A stretch of 62,379 nucleotides of DNA from Natrinema pallidum DSM 3751 (GTDB lineage Archaea > Halobacteriota > Halobacteria > Halobacteriales > Natrialbaceae): positions 10,569 to 72,947 of the forward strand of contig NZ_AOII01000038.1 of NCBI RefSeq assembly GCF_000337615.1, written 5' to 3'. Shown piece by piece: positions 25,854 to 34,454 of the stretch. A program made the position numbers and the translations under genes. Numbering within the stretch: the first letter of the stretch is position 1; each line of letters opens with the position of its first letter. The notes below the pieces were generated by a model. The model saw only the letters and a list, made by a program, of their open reading frames with translations. It was not told the DNA's origin and did not search any database.

Positions 25854-27225
25854 GCCTCAGGGTCAAGCCCTGAGGCTTTCGCGTGGACTCCCGTTCTATG
25901 CCTCAACCGAGGCAGGGGGTACGTGTTCCCCACTCACGTTCAGCGTCCCGCGATTCAAGCGCACATCTACGGGTGCGCCTCCATCGTCTGCGTTTTGCTG
26001 ACGACGGAGATACTGCAAACCGATGTTCTTCGAAGCGTTGTAGTCGGCGTGGTTCTCATACCCGCACTGCTGACACTCGAACGACTCGCCCGATCGATTG
26101 GTGCCGTGGGTAAACCCACACGTCGAACACCGCTTCGACGTGTTGCGCGGGTCAACCTGTACGACTTCGACACCGTGTTCTTTGGCTTTGTATTCGACGT
26201 ACTCGTAGAGGCGTCGAAACGCCCAGACGTGTTGCCACGTCGCCTCGGGAATATTCTCCCGAATGTGGGTCAAGTCCTCAAACACGATGTGCGAACAGTC
26301 GTTCTCGACGGCCTCCTCGATAAGTTCGTTCGCCACCGTGTGCAAGTGTATCTCGAACCGCCCGTACTCTTTCTGTCCGACTGACTCGATGGTTTCATGG
26401 GCGTGGCGAGACCCACACTGCTGAAGCGACCCACGACGCTTCTCGTATTCCCGACGCCAGTGGTTGAACTCGTCTGCCGACCAGAATCGCCCCGTCGAAG
26501 TAACGGCGAGATTGTTCACGCCCAAATCCACACCAAGGACTGTTCTGTGCTTGGATTCGGATTCAGATGGTTCCTCGTTTGCTTCGACTTTACGCATTGA
26601 GGCGTGGAGATACCAGTCACCGTCGCGGTATTGTAAGTGCGCCATCCGAAACTCGAAATCCTCGTCGGAAACGTACTTCGTCGGCGGTGTCTCCGAGTCG
26701 TCGGGGAGGATGTAGTCGCACTCGACCCGCCCGTTTATGGTCGAGAGGGAAACGTGGTCGCGGTGGAATGTCGCACTCCGCTTGTCGTAGACTGCGCTAT
26801 CGGCAGAAAAGTACGGTTGCGACGTGTTCTCACCACGTTCGAGACGCGAGACTCCGCTTTTGACGGCTTCGACCGCCCGCCGAATCCCTTTCTGGACGAG
26901 ATTCGCGGTCAGGTCGGTTTCGTCGCGGAGTCGGTCGTAGAGGGCACGTTCCGCTTTGGCTTTTGAGGTGACGTGGTATCCGTCGTCGCCGTGCCAGCAC
27001 CACTCACTCGCGGTGTTGGCGCAGTGTTTGAACTGCTTGACAGTCTCTCGAAGGGAGTCGTCAACTCCTTCGGGAGTGTCGAGTTTGATGACGGCGGTAC
27101 GACGGTATTCCACTGTATTTTCACATATACAGTTTGTGTTACTTATGGGTTTACGAGTTGGCCTGCCATCGTAGCGTGGTTTGTATTGTCTGGTGTCGGC
27201 CTCCCCAACCTCGAGGGTCGGGGCA
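25854..27225 (-). mobile_element. IS1341-type (IS200/IS605 superfamily) element 1, TnpB only
   Basis: Solo-tnpB element. Downstream of tnpB is a perfect 9-bp hairpin (25854-25862 with 25868-25876) followed by CTTTnnnGTGGACTCCCG, a block shared with the third TnpB element (56866-56883). Upstream of tnpB a CCCC...GGGG foldback lies around 27203-27222. Subterminal hairpins and the lack of inverted ends or target duplication are typical for this superfamily. No tnpA is present, so mobility depends on one elsewhere. The downstream hairpin region probably contains the guide RNA (omega/reRNA) scaffold, on the minus strand. Confidence 0.7.
25896..27113 (-). CDS. tnpB: TnpB RNA-guided endonuclease, intact RuvC residues
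   Basis: A 405-residue TnpB. The three RuvC acidic residues are visible: Asp196 in GVDLGVNN, Glu279 in IVFEDL and Asp357 in NHADYNASKN. A zinc finger is formed by Cys329/Cys332 and Cys347/Cys350. TnpB proteins cut DNA with an RNA guide taken from the element end and help the element persist after excision. The N-terminal start, MEYRRTAVIKL, aligns with that of the third TnpB (MDVRRTAVVKL). All key residues are present, so it may be active. Confidence 0.88.
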   Translation of the reverse strand: MEYRRTAVIKLDTPEGVDDSLRETVKQFKHCANTASEWCWHGDDGYHVTSKAKAERALYDRLRDETDLTANLVQKGIRRAVEAVKSGVSRLERGENTSQPYFSADSAVYDKRSATFHRDHVSLSTINGRVECDYILPDDSETPPTKYVSDEDFEFRMAHLQYRDGDWYLHASMRKVEANEEPSESESKHRTVLGVDLGVNNLAVTSTGRFWSADEFNHWRREYEKRRGSLQQCGSRHAHETIESVGQKEYGRFEIHLHTVANELIEEAVENDCSHIVFEDLTHIRENIPEATWQHVWAFRRLYEYVEYKAKEHGVEVVQVDPRNTSKRCSTCGFTHGTNRSGESFECQQCGYENHADYNASKNIGLQYLRRQQNADDGGAPVDVRLNRGTLNVSGEHVPPASVEA

Positions 27226-27896
27226 TCCGCCTCGTACCGCCTGTGAAAGCCCTCGGCCGCTCGGCATCCCGCGCCCCACGCTGCGCTCCTCGTTCCTCCG
27301 GTGCTAGCGGGGTCGGGGGACGACCGAGGCGGCCTCGCCCTTTCTGAGTCCGCCAGGATATCGGCTGTGTCACTGAGCGTCGGGCTCGGTTGAACGGTGT
27401 TTCTCTACGGCCCGCCCCGCTCGCCGCGTTCCGCCCTCCGCGTCGCTCGCGACCGACCATTCCGGGCGTGCGGGCGCTCTCCGCACCGCCCGCGCCCGTT
27501 CCGGGCTAAAATGGATGTGCCCTCGGCGCCAGCGGGTATCCCCGTCGGTTGCGCCCCTTGCGGGCTTTCGCGTTCCAGCGCTTTATGCCGCCTGCGCTGT
27601 CGCGCGCCACACCGCGGCGCGCGTTCTCGGCGACAGTCGCCCTGGACACGGACCCGCACATCGGGCCGGACACGAGCGGGCATATCCCGCTGGCCGCTCG
27701 CTCCGGGCGGGTCGGCGCGCGGTGCTGGATGATCGTCCGCCTCGGGCGCGCTCTCGCTCGCGCCCACAGGGCGCTCGCGAAGGCGCGAGCGAGAGCGCGC
27801 AGATGGTTCTGTCGGTCGTTGTCGTCGAGGAAATCCGCGATGTTGTAGCATCGCGGGGTCGGGCGCGTGAGCGCCTTCGGAGCTGTACTAACTCCA
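27226..27896 (+). ncRNA. GC-rich structured region upstream of the ssDNA-binding gene, candidate structured RNA
   Basis: A 670-base stretch with no credible gene; open frames in it are Arg/Pro-rich on every strand. Perfect stems: 27601-27608 with 27616-27623 (outer extension 27597-27602 with 27631-27636); 27675-27680 with 27686-27691; a 19-bp stem 27746-27764 with 27782-27800; 27835-27842 with 27849-27856; and 27862-27866 with 27871-27875, closed by a GTGA loop of GNRA type. It ends 21 bases before the start codon of the OB-fold gene. It could be a long 5' leader, a separate RNA or a replication structure. Confidence 0.55.
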
Positions 27897-28763
27897 ATGT
27901 CAAGTAAGAACGTCTTCGGTAATGAGGTTTCGGTCGATGAACAGGCTTTCGAGAAACACGATGAAGCCGAGGTCGACGAGGACGGATTTGAGGTCGTCGA
28001 CGAGACCCCGGAGTTCCGGGCGACGGTCGACATGGAAGTGCAGGCAAAGGTCGATTCCAACCATCCGGACGCGCGGGTCGAGGAAGGTCCGGATCACCTG
28101 TTCGGGAAGACCCTCGAACAGGAAGAGCGCATCGAGGCACGGGAGGCCGAGCTGGAGCACATCAGTGCCCAGGCGGAACTCAGTCAGCAGGAGGGACGCG
28201 CGAAGCGGACGCGGGAGGTCGTCGTCGAGCAGTGTGGCCGTGACGAGCCCGAACCGGTGGAGCGCACGGATCCCCGAGAGAAGCTAACGCAGGAAGACCT
28301 CGGGGCGGTGAACAAGCAAGCGATGCGGATTAAGGAGGAAGTCGATGGCGGCTGGTCGAGGTCAGTCGTCGCGAAGCAGTTGGCCGAGAAGGTGCAGCGC
28401 GGCCAAGACATGACGAAGGCAGTACTGGAGACGCTCGAGGAGCTAAAGGCGGTCCCAGGTGCAATCGTGCCCATCGCGGATGTGCCGGACGTCCCGGTCG
28501 GGGAGGGGACGGTTGAAGGAACAATCGAGACCCTCTGGGAGCCTTCCTCCTCAAGCATCCAGCAAGTCGGGCTGATAGCAGATGAGAGCGGGAAAATCAA
28601 GTTCACCTGCTGGGAGAAATCCGGGCAGACGGTGGTGCGAGAAGGTCAGACAGTGCGGTTCCGGGCAGCAGCCAAGAACTGGTACGAAGGCCGGTGCTCA
28701 ATCGCGCTGACCGGGTGGTCGGATATCCACTTCCCGGAGCGCGGCCGCTGGTGGGAAGAGTAG
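27897..28763 (+). CDS. RPA-like single-stranded-DNA-binding protein
   Basis: A 288-residue protein; ATG 27897 is used since the codons before it lie in the structured leader. The N-terminal half is acidic and helical. Residues about 185-285 form an OB fold of the replication protein A type (IADVPDVPVGEGTVEGTIETLWEP, GKIKFTCWEKSG, VREGQTVRFRAAAKNWYEGRCSIALTG). Likely role: coating of single-stranded plasmid DNA during replication or conjugative transfer. It stands alone behind the structured region, with a T-rich terminator-like tract at about 28779-28787. Confidence 0.75.
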   Translation: MSSKNVFGNEVSVDEQAFEKHDEAEVDEDGFEVVDETPEFRATVDMEVQAKVDSNHPDARVEEGPDHLFGKTLEQEERIEAREAELEHISAQAELSQQEGRAKRTREVVVEQCGRDEPEPVERTDPREKLTQEDLGAVNKQAMRIKEEVDGGWSRSVVAKQLAEKVQRGQDMTKAVLETLEELKAVPGAIVPIADVPDVPVGEGTVEGTIETLWEPSSSSIQQVGLIADESGKIKFTCWEKSGQTVVREGQTVRFRAAAKNWYEGRCSIALTGWSDIHFPERGRWWEE

Positions 28764-28778
28764 CCAGCTGACGCAGCC

Positions 28779-28787
28779 TTCTTTTTT
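28779..28787 (+). terminator. T-tract terminator after the ssDNA-binding gene
   Basis: A CTTCTTTTTT tract 16 bases after the stop codon at 28763. Archaeal intrinsic termination uses T-rich tracts and does not need a hairpin. Confidence 0.4.
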
Positions 28788-28879
28788 GCTGTGTGCCAGA
28801 CCAGACCCAAGCCCCACCGCCCCACCCTCCGCTCCGTGCTCGCTCCCTGCGGTCGCTGCGCGCGCAGCCACGACCTCAA

Positions 28880-30259
28880 TCACGAATCGACATCGAACTC
28901 AGAGAGGTCGACCTCTCGGTAAACCCATTCTTCGAAAGCAGCATCAACCAGCTCTTCGAGGGAGCTGTAATCGGAATTAGTTCGAATCGTTGTGTCCACG
29001 GCCTCTGGGAGATCGTCTACATCCGTCATCTCGTCAAGGTTGACCGGAAGCGCGTTCTCAAACGCCAATTGTGACTCGAACTCGGTCTGCTCACGTACGA
29101 ATTCATCGGTGAACAACACTGGCGCGCCCACGTGATTTAGAGCAATATCGACGATATCTTGATCGGCCCACTCCTCCAGTCGGTCTCGTTCGTCCTCCTC
29201 TAGTTCTTCGGCAGCCGCTGCGAATGTATCTTGGATGTCGCTCACGAGTTGTTCCATTCCCTTCATTTCTGCCACATGAGTCGCAGACGACTGCCACTCG
29301 ATGAACGCAAACGTGATTTGTGCCAAGGAGACAGCCGTTAACTGGCCTGGACGGGCGAACCCTGCGTTCGACGGGCCAGCCAGTAGGAGGTCAGGCTGTT
29401 CAACGTCGGGGATATCGATGATACCGAGCCGGTCAAGCGTCCCCTTCGACCCTCCATGGACCGATTCGCTGGCTAACCGGTAATATGGCTGGTAGTGGTC
29501 CAGATCGCCAGCTTCCTGGAGGCCCCTAATCGACGGCCCGCCACCACCCTCGTATGCGTCTGCCGCCCACCCGGTTCCGTACCCGTTATCGTCGAAATCG
29601 GATCCAAACCGCTCTACCAGCTCCACTTTCCCCTCTTCGAGTGAGGCCATCGTCTCATCCGCGATCTGTTCCTCATCAAGGTCGTCTGCGTGTTCTTGAT
29701 ACGTCTGAGCGAAGTAGTATTCCCAGAGATACCGGTAGTGCAGAAAACGCTCGGCTGTGTCGGAGCCTGCTTGCTTGATGAAGGAAGTGGTAATTGAGAG
29801 TTCGTGAAGGGATCTCCATCGAGCAAAGGCTCCATCAGCAAATCCGCCTTTGAGCAGGTGGTGGATCTCCATCGCGACCTGTACTGCCCGTGCGTGAAGT
29901 CGCGTCAGAGCGTCAAAGACGAAGTCCTGTTCCTGAGCTGCCTGGAGCCGATATTCCGAGTTGATTGCATCACCCGTTTCCTGCGACCAGATAATGAACC
30001 GTTCAAGCAGTTCCAAAGGTTCCCCCCAGCGATCTTCGATCCCGCGCTGAAATTCTGCCTTGGTTTCATAGAGCCGTCGCAATCCCTCGTCATCCTCGCG
30101 GACCTGCTGGTACATACTATCCCCAACAGCCTCAATGACCTCGCTGGTAGCTTCCGCGATCTCGTCTTCGGTGGGTTCCTCATCGAGTTCTCCTTCTTGG
30201 AGAAGTTCCAGAAGCTGGTCGTGGATTGCCTGAGAGAGTGGGTCAGTGTCGTTGGGCAT
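28880..30259 (-). CDS. DUF5677-like helical protein
   Basis: A 459-residue, mostly helical acidic protein. The central part (LTRLHARAVQVAMEIHHLLKGGFADGAFARWRSLHELSI, then YRYLWEYYF and ASESVHGG) matches the pattern of DUF5677-family proteins, where ARWRSLHEL and a later S.HG are the conserved islands. The N-terminal 60 residues are highly acidic. DUF5677 proteins are scattered in bacterial and archaeal genomic islands and may be defence or stress proteins, but no activity is established that I can state. The gene stands alone on the minus strand, divergent from tfb. Confidence 0.6.
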   Translation of the reverse strand: MPNDTDPLSQAIHDQLLELLQEGELDEEPTEDEIAEATSEVIEAVGDSMYQQVREDDEGLRRLYETKAEFQRGIEDRWGEPLELLERFIIWSQETGDAINSEYRLQAAQEQDFVFDALTRLHARAVQVAMEIHHLLKGGFADGAFARWRSLHELSITTSFIKQAGSDTAERFLHYRYLWEYYFAQTYQEHADDLDEEQIADETMASLEEGKVELVERFGSDFDDNGYGTGWAADAYEGGGGPSIRGLQEAGDLDHYQPYYRLASESVHGGSKGTLDRLGIIDIPDVEQPDLLLAGPSNAGFARPGQLTAVSLAQITFAFIEWQSSATHVAEMKGMEQLVSDIQDTFAAAAEELEEDERDRLEEWADQDIVDIALNHVGAPVLFTDEFVREQTEFESQLAFENALPVNLDEMTDVDDLPEAVDTTIRTNSDYSSLEELVDAAFEEWVYREVDLSEFDVDS

Positions 30260-30318
30260 GCTGAGTTACTCTTTCTCGTGTTTCAGTAGAGTGGATGATG
30301 GAGCTTTGGGAGCAATTG

Positions 30319-30348
30319 GCGTTTATTTCCCCCTCAATGGGTGAGGGG
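30319..30348 (+). promoter_or_regulatory. Family B element 3, upstream of tfb
   Basis: GCGTTTATTTC followed by a perfect 6-bp stem (30330-30335 with 30343-30348) and loop AATGGGT. The tfb start codon is 39 bases downstream. Confidence 0.65.
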
Positions 30349-30386
30349 CTCGCCGTACTGGCAAGTCCCTGAACACTGTGAGAACC

Positions 30387-31313
30387 ATGGCAATCAGAGA
30401 CATCTACGAAACTGACTTCGACGAGGACGTCCAGACGGAGTCGAGTGCGAACCAGTGTCCCGAGTGCGACGGCCGGGTCACCACCAACGCAGTCGAAACC
30501 ATCTGCGAAGACTGTGGCCTTGTCATCGACGAGCAGCGGATCGACCACGGGCCAGAGTGGCGAGCGTTCGACGAAGACGAACGGGAGCGCACGGGCGCTC
30601 CGTTGACGGCGGCACGACACGATCGAGGGTTGTCGACGGAGATCGGCCGCGGAACCGATGCGAACGGGAACGAACTCTCAGGACAGAAGCGACGCCGGCT
30701 GTTCCGGATGCGGCGTGAACAGACCCGTGGACGGTTTCAATCGAAAGCTGAACGCAACCTCGCACACGGGCTTAGTGAAGTCCGCCGGGTCAGTAGTGTG
30801 CTCGAACTATCCGAAACGATCCGTGACCAGGCCTGCCAGCTCTTCCGCAGCGCTCAGAACGAGGACCTCCTCCAGGGCCGGTCGGTCGAGGCGATGGCCG
30901 CCGCGAGTGTCTACGGCGCGTGTCGGTGTAACGGGCGGCCGCGAACGCTCGACGACATCACCGAGTCGGCGCGCGTCGAGCAATCGCGGGTGACGAACGC
31001 ATACACGACGCTGAATACGGAACTTGGCCTGCCAGCCCAACCCGTGACACCGAGTGCGTTCGTTCCGCGGTTGGCCTCGGAGCTTGACGTCTCCGATCAG
31101 ATCCGGCAGCGGGCTCGGCAGTTGGCGGAAGCATCCGAATCGACCGGAGCAACCACGGGAGTTCGGCCATCCGGGTTCGCCGCAGCCTGTCTGTACAAGG
31201 CCGGACGCGAAGACGGACGGTGGCTCACCCAGTCGGACGTCGCTGACGTTGCGAACGTCTCAGTGGTCACCGTGCGGACCCACCGCGACGCGCTGGACGA
31301 ACTGGCTGTGTAG
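30387..31313 (+). CDS. tfb: Transcription initiation factor IIB (TFB)
   Basis: A 308-residue TFB from ATG 30387. The N-terminal zinc ribbon (CPECDG...CEDCG, about residues 24-45) recruits RNA polymerase. The B-reader/linker region (GPEWRAFDEDERERTG, residues about 58-73) is conserved, and two cyclin folds follow (about 115-205 and 210-305), ending in a helix-turn-helix (WLTQSDVADVANVSVVTVRTHRDAL) that reads the BRE. Haloarchaea carry several TFBs that select promoter sets. One on a mobile element, behind a family B element, is a natural candidate for recognising element-specific promoters. Confidence 0.93.
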   Translation: MAIRDIYETDFDEDVQTESSANQCPECDGRVTTNAVETICEDCGLVIDEQRIDHGPEWRAFDEDERERTGAPLTAARHDRGLSTEIGRGTDANGNELSGQKRRRLFRMRREQTRGRFQSKAERNLAHGLSEVRRVSSVLELSETIRDQACQLFRSAQNEDLLQGRSVEAMAAASVYGACRCNGRPRTLDDITESARVEQSRVTNAYTTLNTELGLPAQPVTPSAFVPRLASELDVSDQIRQRARQLAEASESTGATTGVRPSGFAAACLYKAGREDGRWLTQSDVADVANVSVVTVRTHRDALDELAV

Positions 31314-31412
31314 AGGCCACAATACGATTTTCGGTTGTATGTCTGTAGGCTGATTGATGTGAGAGCCATTGTTTAAATCCGAAGACGAAGCATGATACGG
31401 CCAGATCACTCT

Positions 31413-32300
31413 ATGACCGACCAGTACGCCGACTACGAAGCCCTCCGACCGCTCGGCGAAGCGACCCACGTTCCCGATGACCAACTCGCCAGTAGTAGTG
31501 GCGAGCCCCGGCGCCAACGCTCTGGTGGCGTCGACGCGGGCTATCCAGACGACCCGACAGCAGATGCGACCGAGTGCGCTTCCTGTGGAGCGTCGATCCC
31601 CGCTGGCCAGTCGAAGTGCCGGTTCTGTCTCACGAACCATCTCGAAGCAGCCGATGATCAGGACACATCGACTGCCGAACGGACTCTCCTCCACGTCATC
31701 CAGCTACTCGTTAAGGCGTCGACGTTCTACGGCGCCGTCGGGAAGGGATCTGCTGCGGCCACCCTCCTCGCGAAGGCAGATGATGACCCAGTAGTCGATG
31801 ACTGCAAGCTAATCTATGATCTCGACGAGGAACCGGCCCCACAGCTTGTCGATCAGTGGCCCTCGCTCCCCTCGGCGACACGGGTCACGTCTGAATGTGG
31901 TAATCAGCTGCTCGCGGCTGCTCGTGAGCGGACGGCGTGGACAGAGACGACGCAGTCCTGTCACGACGGCGAGCACGCGACGTTTCTCTACGACGAAACC
32001 GGGAGCGAGGTTTGTACCGAAGCTCGTCTTGCAAGCCTACGTGAGGACGCAGACGACGACCTCTGGCTGGTGCCAGCGATTGCGCTCCAGGAATCCGTTG
32101 ACAAGACCGATACCGAACAGCCACTACGTGAGCGTCCAAACAGAACCCACCTCGAGTGTCGGGAGTGTGGTCGGGAGACTAAGTATCGATTTCGCGAATT
32201 CGAGGCGATCCCCGATGACGAGTGGACCGGGCAGCCCATGTGGGAGTGTCAGCGATGCGGGACACCCCGCTATGGGCCCGAACCCGAAGCCAGTCAGTAG
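31413..32300 (+). CDS. Double zinc-ribbon protein of haloarchaeal accessory regions
   Basis: A 295-residue protein (start ATG 31413; ATG 31392 is possible). It has an N-terminal zinc ribbon CASCGA...CRFC (about residues 51-68) and a C-terminal one, CRECG...CQRCG (about 247-285), with an acidic helical middle. Similar haloarchaeal plasmid proteins have been labelled 'biosurfactant protein 1' in annotations, a name with no functional support visible here. Two ribbons at opposite ends suggest a nucleic-acid-binding or adaptor role. It lies 100 bases after tfb on the same strand. Confidence 0.6.
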   Translation: MTDQYADYEALRPLGEATHVPDDQLASSSGEPRRQRSGGVDAGYPDDPTADATECASCGASIPAGQSKCRFCLTNHLEAADDQDTSTAERTLLHVIQLLVKASTFYGAVGKGSAAATLLAKADDDPVVDDCKLIYDLDEEPAPQLVDQWPSLPSATRVTSECGNQLLAAARERTAWTETTQSCHDGEHATFLYDETGSEVCTEARLASLREDADDDLWLVPAIALQESVDKTDTEQPLRERPNRTHLECRECGRETKYRFREFEAIPDDEWTGQPMWECQRCGTPRYGPEPEASQ

Positions 32301-32313
32301 AGACGGCGTCAGT

Positions 32314-32354
32314 TTAACCAACGGATCCTGATATCGATTCGTTCTGTTGGTTAA
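32314..32354 (+). promoter_or_regulatory. Family A dyad 3
   Basis: TTAACCAACG, 21 bases, TGTTGGTTAA (9 bp pairing plus one mismatch). It precedes a family B element (32406) and the gene at 32443. Confidence 0.8.
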
Positions 32355-32405
32355 CTGGAGGTCAGTTCGTGATCACTCCCGAACCGCCCCGCTGACTGCC
32401 CGCCG

Positions 32406-32438
32406 GTGTTTTTTCGCGCCGTAAATTGGCGGAGGCGC
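32406..32438 (+). promoter_or_regulatory. Family B element 4
   Basis: GTGTTTTTTCG, then a 5-bp stem (32416-32420 with 32434-32438) around ATTGGCGGA. The start codon at 32443 follows 5 bases after the stem, so a promoter in the T-run would give a nearly leaderless transcript. Confidence 0.65.
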
Positions 32439-32442
32439 ACAC

Positions 32443-32631
32443 ATGGACCCACGAGACACCCCCGGCTATCGACTCCACCGCGCGCTTAGCAGCCTCTCCA
32501 GTATCGACGCCGACCAATTGGAGCCCGCTGATCAAGAGCGAATTAGCACCGCGACGACGCTCCTCGAGCAGGTAGATGTTCTCACCCAACCGAATACGAC
32601 GAGGGACGGTAACGCCAAAGAAGAATCCTGA
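32443..32631 (+). CDS. Very small acidic protein, unknown function
   Basis: A 62-residue acidic helical protein beginning MDPRDTPGYRLHRALSSLSSID. Its placement directly after dyad A3 and a family B element, and its host-like codon use, support a real gene. No family recognised. It may be an antitoxin-like or regulatory peptide. Confidence 0.5.
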   Translation: MDPRDTPGYRLHRALSSLSSIDADQLEPADQERISTATTLLEQVDVLTQPNTTRDGNAKEES

Positions 32632-32682
32632 CAGCACGACGCGTCGGCAACGCAGTGTCCTGTGGCCGTCACAGCGTGAGCG

Positions 32683-32714
32683 GTTGTTCGCCCCGTTGAA
32701 GGGGTGCGGGGGCG
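32683..32714 (+). promoter_or_regulatory. Family B element 5
   Basis: GTTGTTCG and a 6-bp stem (32689-32694 with 32709-32714). The inner CCCC (32691-32694) can instead pair with GGGG at 32701-32704. Core AAGGGGTGCGG. Start codon 32739 is 25 bases downstream. Confidence 0.7.
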
Positions 32715-32738
32715 CGAGACCGCTCCCGAGAACAACCC

Positions 32739-33119
32739 ATGGCAACACTCCAAGCCGCAACGACATCGACCGGCGCGCTCGTATCGGATCCACAGGCAGT
32801 CCGCGAGCTCTGTGAGAACCACTGCTTCGGGACGCTCAACTGGGAGGTGGACGACGACGGCGAACTGATCATCTGGGGCTACGACAGCTTCGACGTGTAC
32901 GAGGCCCGTGAGAACGGTCTTCCCGACTACGACGGTGGCATCGTCACCCACGAGTTCCTCCGGTCGCTCGCGGAGTATCTCGGACCGAACGAAGAATTCG
33001 ACATTCAGACAGCCGGATTTACCAAGTGCCGATTTCCCGTGCTGGCGAAACGGTACGTCGTCTGCGACGGTGAGGTGCTGTACGCGGACCTCAGTTCCCC
33101 TGACCTGATCGACGAGTAG
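32739..33119 (+). CDS. Accessory protein, function unknown
   Basis: A 126-residue acidic protein with a beta-rich centre (CFGTLNWEVDDDGELIIWGYDSFDVYEARENG) and a beta-like end (CRFPVLAKRYVVCDGEVLYADL). It is bracketed by family B elements on both sides; the next begins 2 bases after its stop. Host-like codon use. No family recognised and no active-site motif seen. Confidence 0.6.
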   Translation: MATLQAATTSTGALVSDPQAVRELCENHCFGTLNWEVDDDGELIIWGYDSFDVYEARENGLPDYDGGIVTHEFLRSLAEYLGPNEEFDIQTAGFTKCRFPVLAKRYVVCDGEVLYADLSSPDLIDE

Positions 33120-33120
33120 C

Positions 33121-33151
33121 GTTGTTCGTCCCCCGGGAGGGGTGCGGGGCG
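33121..33151 (+). promoter_or_regulatory. Family B element 6
   Basis: GTTGTTCG starts 2 bases after the preceding stop. A stem of about 6 bp with one G.T wobble (33128-33133 with 33146-33151) encloses GAGGGGTGC. Next start codon 33188. Confidence 0.6.
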
Positions 33152-33187
33152 ATCCAGTCGTGGGTCGTCCTGCGATGTGATTGTTCA

Positions 33188-33850
33188 ATGGGCCACCGCG
33201 CACTTGTTGCGTACGAACGGGCAGACGGACAGTACACACTCCACTACTCTCATTGGGGCGCTGCGAATCTCAAGCTCAAGCACCGAATCTCGGTCGAAAC
33301 ACCGTTCGGTGGCGAGGACACCGACTCGAAGTGGGCGAAACAGCTGCTGGCGGAACTGGCCGATGGCCTCGAGGCAGATGCCGTCGACGGCTACCTCGCC
33401 GGCGAGGATCGACCGTCGACCATCGTCGAGCCGAAGCCGCGCGCCACCGGGCTCACCCTCGACGAGATCGTCGATGATCACCTCGACTATCTCCACCACG
33501 AGGCGTTCTTCGTGGTGTCGACGACATTCGAGGTAGCCGCCTACCGGACACTATGGTTCGGCCTCCAGTACGATTCAGAGACGATCGACCACGGCGAGAC
33601 AGTCGGGAACGGGGCGCTTGCGACCGTTCGGTGGCACGACGGCGAGCCGGTCGGCGATGGCCACCTGCAGGGGCAGTTCGCAGCCCTCAAAGACGTCGTC
33701 GGCGACATGCTCGACAAGGGCGTCTTCACGCCGTCGACGGCGAGGCAGTACCTGAAACGGAAGCTCGGCGAGTGGGTCGGTAAACGCCAGGAATTGCGTA
33801 TCCCGGGCGGTGAAGCACCGTCTCCGGACGCGACACTCAGCCGCTCGTAG
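33188..33850 (+). CDS. DUF6735-like protein
   Basis: A 220-residue protein starting at ATG 33188. The first 30 residues (MGHRALVAYERADGQYTLHYSHWGA) match the start of the haloarchaeal DUF6735 family as I remember it. The rest is mixed alpha/beta with an acidic middle and a basic stretch near the end (YLKRKLGEWVGKRQELRI). The Trp/His/Tyr-rich opening could form a binding pocket, but nothing is known to me of its role. It belongs to the string of small genes each headed by a family B element. Confidence 0.6.
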   Translation: MGHRALVAYERADGQYTLHYSHWGAANLKLKHRISVETPFGGEDTDSKWAKQLLAELADGLEADAVDGYLAGEDRPSTIVEPKPRATGLTLDEIVDDHLDYLHHEAFFVVSTTFEVAAYRTLWFGLQYDSETIDHGETVGNGALATVRWHDGEPVGDGHLQGQFAALKDVVGDMLDKGVFTPSTARQYLKRKLGEWVGKRQELRIPGGEAPSPDATLSRS

Positions 33851-33874
33851 GCCGATTTGCGTCGAAGCAGATGG

Positions 33875-33907
33875 TGGTTTGTCTGGGGCAGAAAGGACTG
33901 AGCCCCA
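33875..33907 (+). promoter_or_regulatory. Family B element 7 (divergent)
   Basis: GGTGGTTTGTC and a perfect 6-bp stem (33884-33889 with 33902-33907) with a 12-base loop AGAAAGGACTGA. The GGGTG core is replaced, so this is the most divergent copy. Start codon 33926. Confidence 0.5.
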
Positions 33908-33925
33908 CCGTAGGCTCGTGATTGG

Positions 33926-34348
33926 ATGCCCGAGAAACCAGACGATGACCCATTCCACGATTGCGAGTTAGATCCCGACGCAGTCCTCGGGACGCGCACC
34001 TTCCACGATGTCCTGTTCACCGACGACACGGAGACACCGGTGAACGTGCTCACCGGCGAGACGCCCGCACATTCGCAGGCGACCGTTGAGGAAGCGAAGG
34101 CGTTCGCTGCGAGTATCGACACGGACACACCACAAATCGCGCTCCCGGCCTCTGTCGAGACGCAGGTCGAGACTCAGAGTAAGCCCTACACTGCAGCTGC
34201 GTTCTTCCACTTCAAGGCGACGGGGTCACTCGAACGACATCGTGCCTACCACGCCGCGTACGACTCGGATGCGTTCACCGTCGACTTCGAGGCCGACTAC
34301 GCGTCGGGCGATCTAACCATCACAGTCGACCGAGCGAACGAGTCCTAA
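33926..34348 (+). CDS. Accessory protein, function unknown
   Basis: A 140-residue acidic protein. Residues 1-25 are Asp-rich, the centre is mixed (FHDVLFTDDTETPVNVLTGETPAHSQATVEEAKAFAASI), and the C-terminus is beta-like (DAFTVDFEADYASGDLTITVDRANES). Not recognised. Host-like composition and the upstream family B element support a real gene. Confidence 0.55.
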   Translation: MPEKPDDDPFHDCELDPDAVLGTRTFHDVLFTDDTETPVNVLTGETPAHSQATVEEAKAFAASIDTDTPQIALPASVETQVETQSKPYTAAAFFHFKATGSLERHRAYHAAYDSDAFTVDFEADYASGDLTITVDRANES

Positions 34349-34367
34349 GAACCGACCGCTAGATCAG

Positions 34368-34399
34368 GTTTTTCGAGCGCCGGCGATGGGTGCCGGCGC
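34368..34399 (+). promoter_or_regulatory. Family B element 8 (strongest stem)
   Basis: GGTTTTTCGA, then a perfect 8-bp stem (34377-34384 with 34392-34399) and a 7-base loop GATGGGT. Start codon 34455. Confidence 0.72.
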
Positions 34400-34454
34400 A
34401 GCAGGAGTGAGCGAGCAATCATTCCCGGTGCGTCGGCGCTTCGAGGTGTTCGAG

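Noticed and set aside
27143-27896. Several Arg/Pro-rich frames on both strands
   Set aside because: They are by-products of GC-rich DNA. Strong perfect stems explain the region better.
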